From the IMG/VR virus record IMGVR_UViG_3300033149_001571, positions 1 to 64,000 of that record: 64,000 bases of DNA. One strand, given 5' to 3'. The position numbers and the translations under genes were made by a program. This document shows positions 7,589 to 14,344 of the stretch, one piece after another. This stretch comes from a virus. Within the stretch, counting starts at the first letter, position 1. Every line of letters starts with the position of its first letter. The notes beneath the pieces are model-generated. The model saw nothing but the letters and a program-made list of their open reading frames with translations. It ran no database searches and was not told the origin of the DNA.

Positions 7589-9034
7589 TCAAGTGTCGGA
7601 CCATAGGTCACGCACCACGACGCAGTTGAACCCCTCGCGGCGCATCGCTCGGATTCTCTCCTTCGCGTGAGCGTGTAGCCACCGGTTACCCTTGTCCCCG
7701 ATATCGTAGACGATGAATCGATTCTTTCCGTCTGTACGTCGGGAGCCTCTCCCTACTTGCTGGAGAGTCTCGATTACCGATTTCCCTCCGGCCGCGTTGA
7801 TCACGGTGCGAAGCTCCGGGACGTTCACACCTTCCGCGAAGACCTTAGTAGAGATTATAAAATCGATCCGCGAGTCTTCGAGGCGAGCTAGAGCGGCGGC
7901 GCGTTGCTCCGTGTCTCGGTTCCCGTCCACCACTTCCACGTTGATACCTGCCGCGCGTGCTAGGTCTCGAAGCGTCCGCGCGTGCTCGATACGACGGACG
8001 AAGACCATACCCGGGCTCTCTCCGTCCGCGAGTGTCTTCCGCATCGCTTCCACCACGAGACGATTCCTAGGCTTAGAAGACACGATTAACTCTTCGTAGA
8101 CCTTCCGGTAATCTCCTTCGCTCTCTGGGCTCGCTCTCTGCTCTAGGGGGAGAATCCGTATCTCCGGCTCTGAGAGCATCCCGGCGTCTATCAACTGCCG
8201 CGCGGAGATCTCGTACTCGATAGGACCGATCGCCGCTACCGCCATAAGCGAGCGGCGGTCCCCTCGATCGAAGGGAGTACCGGAAAGACCTACGCGGTAG
8301 GTCGCTCGGGAAAACTCCCGGATGGTCTCGTAGAAGCTACGAGCCGGGGCCGTGTGGCACTCGTCTACGATCACCCCGTCGATTGAGCGGGCTAGGTCTG
8401 CGAAGCGCTGGGAGCCTCTCGCGCGGTGGAGTGTCTGTAGGGTGGAGCACGTGAGCCGCTCGCCTACCTCCCATCGTCCAGCGCCCACGAATCCCGCCGG
8501 CGGTTCGTCGGTCGCGAGCGTCTCCCACCGCTTCGCTACGTCGTCGGCTAGGTTCCCGCGGTGGACGCAGAATAGCCACCGCCCCGGGATCGCCTTCGCT
8601 ATCGCTACCGCTACTCTCCCCTTCCCTCCGCCGGTCGGGATCTTGATTACCCCTCGCCCGTACAGGCTCGCGTTCACGGTAGCCGCTACGATCGCGTCCA
8701 CCTGATACGGCCTCATGGTTAGGGGCTCCGCTCTGAGTCTCTCCGCGAGCGCCTCCGGGTCCGCTAGGGTCTTCGTCCTATGGTCGGAGATAGCCAGCCC
8801 CATGTTCTGAGACTGAGCCCCCTTAGCCACGAGAGGGATTAGACCTACCGGGAGCGTCCCTCTCTTGCGCGAGAATAGACGGATCCGGGTAGGGCCCCCG
8901 TAGTAGCCCATCCGCTCGCGTCGCTTCGCTTTCGTATCCTCGAAGCTCACGAATTCATCTAGCCACGAGAGCGCCTCTTCACTCCCCGTCACTCGTGCTT
9001 CGCTCCCGTTCTCGATTACGATTCTAAGATTCAT
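7589..9034 (-). CDS. Superfamily 2 DNA/RNA helicase (UvsW/DEAD-like)
   Basis: A 481-residue SF2 helicase. After an N-terminal extension of ~105 residues, the motor reads QxxR-like RPYQVDAI, motif I PTGGGKG (133-139), motif II DECH (224-227), motif III SGTP, then the second lobe with GMVFVRRIEHA, STKVFAEGVNVPEL and motif VI QQVGRGSRR. In motif I the residue after the Lys is Gly instead of the usual Ser/Thr. Related phage enzymes remodel recombination or stalled-fork intermediates. ATG has AGAGGG about 6 bases upstream and overlaps the methyltransferase stop by 11 bases. It is the last gene before the 7489-7523 terminator. Confidence 0.92.
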   Translation of the reverse strand: MNLRIVIENGSEARVTGSEEALSWLDEFVSFEDTKAKRRERMGYYGGPTRIRLFSRKRGTLPVGLIPLVAKGAQSQNMGLAISDHRTKTLADPEALAERLRAEPLTMRPYQVDAIVAATVNASLYGRGVIKIPTGGGKGRVAVAIAKAIPGRWLFCVHRGNLADDVAKRWETLATDEPPAGFVGAGRWEVGERLTCSTLQTLHRARGSQRFADLARSIDGVIVDECHTAPARSFYETIREFSRATYRVGLSGTPFDRGDRRSLMAVAAIGPIEYEISARQLIDAGMLSEPEIRILPLEQRASPESEGDYRKVYEELIVSSKPRNRLVVEAMRKTLADGESPGMVFVRRIEHARTLRDLARAAGINVEVVDGNRDTEQRAAALARLEDSRIDFIISTKVFAEGVNVPELRTVINAAGGKSVIETLQQVGRGSRRTDGKNRFIVYDIGDKGNRWLHAHAKERIRAMRREGFNCVVVRDLWSDT

Positions 9035-9554
9035 CGCGACCCTCTACTTGATTCCCCCACACGTCCCACCCGGGACGCTCGCGCCGCGCGAAGATCTCCG
9101 CGCGTGGACCGGGGGAGACCCCCTCGATTAGCGCGTAGCTCTCCTCCGGCTTCCTAGAGTGTTCGGTCCGCTTCACGAGCCCGCCGCCCACGAGACTAGA
9201 CCACGAGCGGGATTCCGAAGGGAGCCGGCCGCGGATACCGAAGAGCATAATTTCATGCTGTCCGCGGAGGTACTGGCCTAGACCGATTGACGTCTTCGCC
9301 CATACCGCGTTCGTCACGTACCGGAAGCCTAGGGCCTTCATGACGAAGAGCCCATCTTCTAGGAAATTATTCGTGACCCATAGCCATAGGTGGCACCCTT
9401 CCGCGTGGGGCTGGAAGAGCGGAGAGCGGTAGATCGTGTCCACGATCTGAGGGGTCTTCATGATCGGGTAGTGACGGTCCGCGCCGCGCTTGTACTTACC
9501 GCCCCCGCGCTCGTACCAAGGGGGGTCCGCTAAGATGCACCGGTACCCGCTCAC
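9024..9554 (-). CDS. MT-A70 family adenine methyltransferase (first copy)
   Basis: 176 residues with the hallmark DPPW motif at 10-13 (CILADPPWYERGGG), the WLWVTNNFL strand and the terminal GWDVWGNQ block typical of the phage branch of MT-A70 N6-adenine methyltransferases. It would methylate adenine in DNA, probably to protect the genome from host restriction. It starts with GTG in a GTGA overlap with the sigma-like gene. A second, different MT-A70 gene lies at 60893-61501, so the phage encodes two. The target sequence cannot be read from the protein. Confidence 0.9.
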   Translation of the reverse strand: MSGYRCILADPPWYERGGGKYKRGADRHYPIMKTPQIVDTIYRSPLFQPHAEGCHLWLWVTNNFLEDGLFVMKALGFRYVTNAVWAKTSIGLGQYLRGQHEIMLFGIRGRLPSESRSWSSLVGGGLVKRTEHSRKPEESYALIEGVSPGPRAEIFARRERPGWDVWGNQVEGRDES

Positions 9555-10114
9555 GCCGGGGCCCCGATCTGCTCACGGATAACGGCGCGAGCCTTGCGGC
9601 ACCTGTAGCGCCAGTGATCGTAGCCGCGGCGCTCCGGGTCGGAGTCCGCAAGCTCCCGCGGTCCGCCTCGAAGGATCCACGAGAGGTTCTCGGAGAACGC
9701 CTCCGCCACCACGGCGTCCACGTCTCCTAGAGCTTCGAGCGCTCTCGCGAGCCTAGCGAGCTTAGAGCGCGTCTCTAGCTGGTGTCCGGGGTCGAAGTAC
9801 CGCGGAGCCTCTCGGCTCGCTACGGCCGTCTCTGCCGCCTCTCCGCGTACGCTCTTCGCTTGCTCCGTGTAGGCGTACTCGCGATTCTTCGGAGTGTGTA
9901 CGGGCTGGATTGTCTGGTAGCTCCAATTGAGTAGCCCGCGGCGGATCGCCCCCTTCACATAGGCGCGGCGCGTCCCCTTCTCGGGGTCATAGTGTGGGAT
10001 CGCTTCGAGAGCGATCCGCCACGCTTCCTGGTTCACGTCTTCCGGGATGAGGCTAGGCCACGCGCGAGCGTGGTCCCGGGCTTCGTAGGCTACGATCTGA
10101 GAGATATCGTCCAT
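9551..10114 (-). CDS. Sigma-70-like RNA polymerase sigma factor
   Basis: 187 residues. Residues ~22-72 resemble sigma-70 region 2 running into region 3: IPEDVNQEAWRIALEAIPHYDP, then AYVKGAIRRGLLNWSYQ, then a VHTPKN segment like the VR+P+ motif that starts region 3. The C-terminal half (LARALEALGDVDAVVAEAF ... RCRKARAVIREQIG) sits where a region 4-like helix-turn-helix would be, but the match is weak. ATG has AAGGGGG about 6 bases before it. If active, it would redirect host RNA polymerase to phage promoters such as the repeated T6/CGATT elements. The alternative is another helical DNA-binding protein. Confidence 0.65.
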   Translation of the reverse strand: MDDISQIVAYEARDHARAWPSLIPEDVNQEAWRIALEAIPHYDPEKGTRRAYVKGAIRRGLLNWSYQTIQPVHTPKNREYAYTEQAKSVRGEAAETAVASREAPRYFDPGHQLETRSKLARLARALEALGDVDAVVAEAFSENLSWILRGGPRELADSDPERRGYDHWRYRCRKARAVIREQIGAPA

Positions 10115-10124
10115 GGTGTCCCCC

Positions 10125-10970
10125 TTAGTCCTCGTCTTCGACTAGAAGCGCGTGAGCCATCGTAGCTTGCGTCTGAGAGAGCCGGGCGCGTAGCTCTGGG
10201 AGCGCGCGAGACAGGATCCCCTCGTAGGTCTCCACCTTGCTCTGTGCCTTCGTGAGCGCGTCCACCTTGCTCTGGATCGCGCGCTTGCCCGCGTCTGCTA
10301 GTCCCTTCTTCTGGGTAGCGATCACGGTATCGATCTCGTCTACCACCGCGTCTAGGACGCCTTCCAGAACCCCCTCCGTCTTCATGGCGGGGATATCGGA
10401 GTAGAGCTTGTGGCCCGTCACCTCGCGGAACACGGTAGCCCACGAGCGCCACACGTCCACGCTACCAGCGGGCACGAAGTAGAAGCCTCCGCCGGGGCGA
10501 ATGCTCACCGCGTCCAGACGATGAAGAAGAAGCCGCGGGAGCCATAGCGAGAGATCTTCCGCTACGTAGGTCTCTCGGTAGTGGTCGAAGCCCGCGAGCA
10601 CACGAGCCGCGTCCGGGTGCTCCGGGTCCGATACCATCGGGGAGCCGCTCTCGCGGTCGTACCACGCTCGGAGACCCTCCGAGAATCGTAGGTCGCGCGT
10701 CTCCGTCTCGCCTACCGTAACGACCACATAACCCCCGCGGGGGTGAGCCTCTACGCGCCGGCTTCGGCCCGTCGCGAGAGCGTCCACCGCCCGGCGGATC
10801 GCTCGCTTCGGGCTCGGGTCTTTCGGCAGAATTGAAGCGTCCAGCCCGTGACGCTTCGCCGCTTCTCGGAGAGCTTCTACGCTCACCTCCCCGGAGAGAC
10901 GCCAGTAGGCGAAGACGCCGGTGACGCCGGGGATATCTTGATTCGTTCCCGTGATCCTGAATTCTCGCAT
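10125..10970 (-). CDS. DUF6744-like protein of the MoxR/VWA module
   Basis: About 281 residues. The N-terminal section (FRITGTNQDIPGVTGVFAYWRLSGEVSVEALREAAKRHGL) and a later 'GGGFYFVP' region resemble the phage DUF6744 family as I remember it. The C-terminal third (AVVDEIDTVIATQKK ... ELRARLSQTQATM) is a predicted long coiled helix. ATG at 10970 follows AAAGGAAATC. The frame stays open upstream through the 16-bp repeat array, but that extension is repeat-encoded and has no ribosome site. It is the third gene after the MoxR-like ATPase and the metallopeptidase/VWA gene, suggesting a shared job. That job is unknown. Confidence 0.75.
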   Translation of the reverse strand: MREFRITGTNQDIPGVTGVFAYWRLSGEVSVEALREAAKRHGLDASILPKDPSPKRAIRRAVDALATGRSRRVEAHPRGGYVVVTVGETETRDLRFSEGLRAWYDRESGSPMVSDPEHPDAARVLAGFDHYRETYVAEDLSLWLPRLLLHRLDAVSIRPGGGFYFVPAGSVDVWRSWATVFREVTGHKLYSDIPAMKTEGVLEGVLDAVVDEIDTVIATQKKGLADAGKRAIQSKVDALTKAQSKVETYEGILSRALPELRARLSQTQATMAHALLVEDED

Positions 10971-10982
10971 GTTCGATTTCCT

Positions 10983-11078
10983 TTCGTGTGTTCGTTGGTT
11001 CGTGTGTTCGTTGGTTCGTGTGTTCGTTGGTTCGTGTGTTCGTTGGTTCGTGTGTTCGTTGGTTCGTGTGTTCGTTAG
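10983..11078. repeat. Six tandem 16-bp repeats between the VWA and DUF6744-like genes
   Basis: The unit TTCGTGTGTTCGTTGG (plus strand) is repeated six times without error except the last two bases of the final unit, which merge with the VWA stop codon. Each unit is itself two similar 8-mers (TTCGTGTG and TTCGTTGG). The array fills nearly all of the gap between the VWA stop (11075) and the ribosome site of the next gene. It may be a protein-binding array, an mRNA element, or simple slippage expansion. Length polymorphism between relatives would be expected. Confidence 0.9.
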
Positions 11079-12445
11079 CGGGGGATCTTGATCTCCTGCC
11101 CCCATGAGACCGGAGCCTTACAGTCCGGAGTGATCAGCCAAATCGTGGGGACGCTGGGAGCCTTGCTCGGAGCCGGGCCCCCTCCGTCCGTCGCCACGAT
11201 TACGAGATCCGGGCGCGTCTTACCCTTCGCGCTCTCGGCCTTCTCGAAGATGGGGACGAAGTTAGTACCGCCCCCGCCCGTGAGCATATCGCGGACCATG
11301 GCGAGCGCGGCGGAGCGTGCTCGGGGGAGCTTCACGGGCTCGCCTTGCACCTTCGTATCACACGCGAGCACGTACACCTCCGCGGCGGCTCCGGCGACGG
11401 CTAGAAGGTTCCCCACGGCGTGAGCGTGGTCCTCTGGGCTCATGCTGCCGGAGGTGTCCACGGCGTACCACACGCGGGCCTTCTCGCTCTCGTAGGTGGC
11501 GCGGATAGGGTTCCGCGGGTGCGAACCCATGCACGCTTGCCGGCGGTGGGGGCGGCGGTAGGTCTTACGACCGCCGGCGGCGCGGCGTACCACGGCTCCG
11601 GTCTTGCGTCGAAGGACGGCGGCCCACGAAGTGACGGGGGGAGCCAGACGGCCGTCCGCCCACACGGAGAGAGAGCCCGCGAGACCGCCGGCGGCCTTAT
11701 CGGCTGCCGATTGCTTCGCGATCTCCCGAGCGCAAGCGTCCCGGGCGGATTCCATCTCGCTGTCCGTCACCTCCGAGATCTTCGAGCCGTGAGCGTCTGT
11801 AGAGCCCGTATCCGGCTCGCCTTCCATCTTCTCGCCCCCTGCACCCTCGCCACACTCTCCCGAGCACGGTTGCGGCTCTCCGTCGCTCTTACGGGGCTCC
11901 CCGTTCTCGTCGGTGGCGGTAGGGTCTTCGGGGAGGAGATCGTAGATCTCCGCGGCGGACATTTTCGGATCGTGGGGGATCTTCACCTGCGAGCCGTCCG
12001 CCCCGGTGAACGTGGTCGCGGGGTACTTCGCGGAGCCCGTGTCCGGGAAGATCCCACACGAAGGAAGCTCCCACCCGGCGGCCACCAGCATCCCGTTGAT
12101 TCGGAGATCGCAAGCGATGTTCCAGCGGCGCGGGCAACGGTCGCCGCGGTGGTGTACGTCCTTAAGCATGATGTGGAGACACTCGTGGGCGAGCACTCCG
12201 GCGATCACCTCCACACCTTCGGCGCGAGCGAACTTGATCGCGCACCGCGGATCGAAGAAGAGGCGATTACCAGCGTTAACGCCGGCGGTGCCGCATGGGG
12301 CCCACACACATCCGGCCTTCACGAGAATCGGCGCGATGTAGGCTCCGCGGACGCGGAAGATTATACGAGCCTCGCTCATGATCTCACGGGCCTCTGCGAG
12401 GAGATCGGGAGCGAAGGTAGAAGGGGCGGTAGCGGGGGCGGTCAT
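11075..12445 (-). CDS. Metallopeptidase-like and VWA domain protein (DUF2201 type)
   Basis: 456 residues. The N-terminal domain has a zinc-peptidase-like HECLH (87-91) in VIAGVLAHECLHIML, followed by HHRGDRC and WNIACDLRIN, as in the putative metallopeptidase domain of DUF2201 proteins. An acidic linker (~180-240) leads to a C-terminal von Willebrand A domain with the metal-ion site DTSGSMS (~331-337) and a later GGGGTNF (third MIDAS-type segment). Such proteins pair with MoxR-type AAA+ ATPases as chaperone or metal-insertion systems. The partner gene is immediately upstream. It has its own promoter/leader copy. Whether the peptidase site is active is unknown. Confidence 0.88.
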   Translation of the reverse strand: MTAPATAPSTFAPDLLAEAREIMSEARIIFRVRGAYIAPILVKAGCVWAPCGTAGVNAGNRLFFDPRCAIKFARAEGVEVIAGVLAHECLHIMLKDVHHRGDRCPRRWNIACDLRINGMLVAAGWELPSCGIFPDTGSAKYPATTFTGADGSQVKIPHDPKMSAAEIYDLLPEDPTATDENGEPRKSDGEPQPCSGECGEGAGGEKMEGEPDTGSTDAHGSKISEVTDSEMESARDACAREIAKQSAADKAAGGLAGSLSVWADGRLAPPVTSWAAVLRRKTGAVVRRAAGGRKTYRRPHRRQACMGSHPRNPIRATYESEKARVWYAVDTSGSMSPEDHAHAVGNLLAVAGAAAEVYVLACDTKVQGEPVKLPRARSAALAMVRDMLTGGGGTNFVPIFEKAESAKGKTRPDLVIVATDGGGPAPSKAPSVPTIWLITPDCKAPVSWGQEIKIPR

Positions 12446-12462
12446 CGTTCGGTCTTCCTTGG

Positions 12463-12533
12463 GTCGGGCGGGAGTAGTGGCGGCCCGACTCTGGGAGATT
12501 AGATCAATCGTGGCGCGAGTACAACTAAAAAAC
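12463..12533 (-). promoter_or_regulatory. Promoter and leader hairpin of the VWA gene (conserved copy B)
   Basis: Minus strand order: T6 run (12527-12532), AGTTGTACTCG, a CGATTG box about 16 bases after the run, then a leader hairpin GTCGGGC-N13-GCCCGAC (12463-12489) and an AAGGAAGACC ribosome site before ATG 12445. Hairpin arms, the CGCCAC start of the loop and the ribosome-site region match the copies before the MoxR-like and DUF6011-like genes. Promoter activity is inferred; the hairpin is directly visible. Confidence 0.65.
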
Positions 12534-12566
12534 GGGGAGCGATGCGCGCCACACGCACCGCCCCCC
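12527..12566 (-). terminator. Rho-independent terminator after the MoxR-like gene
   Basis: Minus-strand 13-bp stem (12554-12566 with 12534-12546, two G-T wobbles), 7-base loop TGTGGCG, then GTTTTTTAG. It lies just after the MoxR-like stop codon (12574) and directly before promoter copy B, insulating the VWA gene from read-through. The heptaloop is the same as in the terminator at 7489-7523. Confidence 0.85.
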
Positions 12567-12573
12567 GGACCGA

Positions 12574-13833
12574 CTACTTAGATTTATTCGCTTTAGCCTT
12601 CGCCTTCGCCTTCTTCTCCGCCATGAGCACGGAGAAGAGCTTCTCCACGACGGGAGCGGCTTCCGTGATCTTATCGGGGCCGAACCCCAGCCCGTCCTTC
12701 GCGACGCTTCGAGACATCTCCCGGGCGTACTCGCGGACGAAATCCGCTCCGCCGTAGGGGCTCTCGATCACCCGGTCCGCGAGAGTCCACCACGCACGGG
12801 CGAGATCCTCCCGATCGTCTCCCGTGTAGCTGGCGAGGTATGTCACCGTCGCCCCGAGCACCGCGTGGGTCTTGTCGAATCGCTCCGTGGGCTCGTAGCT
12901 CTCGGGGTCCATGAGAACGCCGCGGGGGGCGGGAAGATCCTGATCTTGCCAGAAGGAAGCGAAGCGGGCGGCGAGACCCTCCGGGAGAGCGCAGTAAGCT
13001 ACGAACTCCATTTGACGGGGGGAGAGTCCGTGAATGATCCCGCCGGCGAGAGCGTGGATAAGATTCGTCCACGAGCGGACGGACGGCCAGCGGTAATCGT
13101 CGCCGTCGCTCATGGCGTGCGCGTCCGCCTCGAAGCGGTCTAGGTACTCTCCGACGATGGTAACCGCGGCGGAGTACGCCTCCGGCCACGCGGCGAGTAC
13201 CCGCGCCTCGATCTCCGCCACGTCTTCGCGAACGATCTCCCGCTGTAGGGAAGAGCGCCGCCAGTGTGTCTTCATGCTGCCCACGGAGGGCGGGACCCAG
13301 GGCACGTGTAGGAAGCGGTTCGCGGTAGGGGCCGCGAGCGTGTTCGCGTCCGCGGCACACTCGGGGGGGTTACCGATCGCGAAGATGCGGACGTGTCCGG
13401 CCACCTTCGTGTCACCGGCGAGACGCTCCGTAAGAAGCGTAAGCGCGGCGGCTTGCTTATGCTCTGCGACGGAGCCGAACTCATCTAGCCCGATGCAAGC
13501 GGACGCGGCGGCGTTCGCCTCTGCGAAGACCGGGCTGGGGAGCTTCGTCATAGCCGTGCGGGTCTTGTTAGGGACCCCGTAGCCGGCGATCTCTTCGGCG
13601 TCATGCTGAGCGAGGCTCATGGTAAGGGAGAGCCCGAAGAGCTTCGAGCCGATCTCCCGGGTGATACTGCTCTTCGCAGTACCGGGCTCTCCCCACACTG
13701 CGAAGGGGATACCCCACACGGTATCGGCACCGGGAGCGGTGTACGCCGGGGTGGTAAGGAAGCTACGGAGAACTTCGAGAACCTCGTCAGAGGTGAGGGA
13801 GTGGGAGAAGCAGAGGGTAGCGGTGTCGGTCAT
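12574..13833 (-). CDS. MoxR-type AAA+ ATPase
   Basis: 419 residues. Walker A GEPGTAKSS (48-56), Walker B IGLDEFGS (D117/E118), sensor-like IFAIGNPPE and an ANRF arginine-finger-like stretch identify an AAA+ ATPase of the MoxR/RavA group. These ring ATPases work with VWA-domain partners to remodel proteins or insert metals, and the next gene downstream encodes such a partner. The C-terminus is Lys/Ala-rich (KKAKAKAKANKSK). ATG follows AAGGAAAGACC and the conserved leader hairpin. The gene is monocistronic by the visible signals: own promoter copy and own terminator. The phage role of this pair is not established to my knowledge. Confidence 0.9.
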   Translation of the reverse strand: MTDTATLCFSHSLTSDEVLEVLRSFLTTPAYTAPGADTVWGIPFAVWGEPGTAKSSITREIGSKLFGLSLTMSLAQHDAEEIAGYGVPNKTRTAMTKLPSPVFAEANAAASACIGLDEFGSVAEHKQAAALTLLTERLAGDTKVAGHVRIFAIGNPPECAADANTLAAPTANRFLHVPWVPPSVGSMKTHWRRSSLQREIVREDVAEIEARVLAAWPEAYSAAVTIVGEYLDRFEADAHAMSDGDDYRWPSVRSWTNLIHALAGGIIHGLSPRQMEFVAYCALPEGLAARFASFWQDQDLPAPRGVLMDPESYEPTERFDKTHAVLGATVTYLASYTGDDREDLARAWWTLADRVIESPYGGADFVREYAREMSRSVAKDGLGFGPDKITEAAPVVEKLFSVLMAEKKAKAKAKANKSK

Positions 13834-13851
13834 CGTTCGGTCTTTCCTTGG

Positions 13852-13930
13852 GTCGGGCGGGGTTTGTGGCGGCCCGACACGGAGAACCTACGAGAAGAAT
13901 CGCCGGCTGGCAAGCTATAAAACGAAAAAA
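13852..13930 (-). promoter_or_regulatory. Promoter and leader hairpin of the MoxR-like gene (conserved copy A)
   Basis: On the minus strand a T6 run (13925-13930) is flanked on both sides by the 10-mer CGTTTTATAG. A CGATTC box follows 22 bases after the run, then GTAGGTTCTCCGTG, then the hairpin GTCGGGC-N13-GCCCGAC (13852-13878) and an AAGGAAAGA ribosome site. The block from GTAGGTTCTC to the ribosome site is nearly identical to the plus-strand copy before 62683. Transcription start is inferred to lie between the CGATTC box and the hairpin. Confidence 0.7.
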
Positions 13931-13957
13931 CTATAAAACGCCGTTTGGGTGGCGTTT
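13925..13957 (-). terminator. Terminator-like hairpin ending the long late operon
   Basis: Minus-strand perfect 7-bp stem AAACGCC/GGCGTTT with an 8-base loop (13936-13957), followed by TATAG and a T6 run. It is weaker than the other two terminators but stands in the same place: after the last gene of an upstream operon and directly before a promoter copy. It would close the structural operon that ends with the small gene at 14064-14312. Confidence 0.55.
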
Positions 13958-14063
13958 GACGCACGCCCCGCGCCGTGCACACGATACCGGGAGCGGGCTC
14001 CCTGGCGGGCTCCCTGGCGATCCTCCTACCCTCCTAGCACCTCCGTCGGGGGGTCCCGCTCAC
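13958..14063. other. Short gene-free spacer with a direct repeat
   Basis: This stretch downstream of the gene at 14064 contains two adjacent copies of GGGCTCCCTGGC (13995-14006 and 14007-14018). I see no open frame with a ribosome site, no T-run and no further promoter copy in it. Confidence 0.5.
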
Positions 14064-14312
14064 CTACTCGGAGCCTTCTTCTTCTTCTTCTTCGGCCGCT
14101 TCCACCTCTTCGGGCGCGTCGAAGAGCTTCGGACCCCCGAGCAGCGAGCGGTCTAGCCCGATCACCGCGGAGCCCTGCTCTCTCCGCTTACGCTGATAGG
14201 CGCGGTCGAAGGCTTCGCGTCCGTCCACGGTGACAGTCTTCCGGCTATCGGGGTCTCCCACCGGTCCGGCTTCGATTACCTTGATCTCTTCGGGCTTCTT
14301 CGTCTTCGCCAT
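14064..14312 (-). CDS. Small acidic-tailed hypothetical protein
   Basis: 82 residues, not recognised. The N-terminus is basic (MAKTKKPEE), the middle has a charged helix (FDRAYQRKRREQGSAV) and the C-terminus is a run of Glu (EAAEEEEEEGSE). It is the last gene of the late operon, 32 bases after the giant head protein gene, so a head-associated role is possible. No catalytic motif is visible. Confidence 0.65.
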   Translation of the reverse strand: MAKTKKPEEIKVIEAGPVGDPDSRKTVTVDGREAFDRAYQRKRREQGSAVIGLDRSLLGGPKLFDAPEEVEAAEEEEEEGSE

Positions 14313-14344
14313 GATTACCTCTTACGCGCTTCGATTCTTTCGCG

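Noticed and set aside
10983-11078. CRISPR array
   Set aside because: Units are contiguous 16-mers with no spacers, and no cas gene is nearby.
10971-11105. N-terminal extension of the DUF6744-like protein through the 16-bp repeats
   Set aside because: The extra residues are only repeat translation (TNTRTNEHTNQR type), there is no ribosome site before it, and ATG 10970 has AAAGGAAA.
11420-12502. 360-codon open frame on the plus strand
   Set aside because: It is antisense to the metallopeptidase/VWA gene, whose minus-strand frame has clear HECLH and DTSGSM motifs and a leader. Long shadow frames are expected in GC-rich DNA.
12671-13360. 229-codon minus-strand frame inside the MoxR-like gene
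   Set aside because: It overlaps the MoxR-like frame, which has intact Walker motifs; the Arg/Ser-rich product is typical of an off-frame translation.
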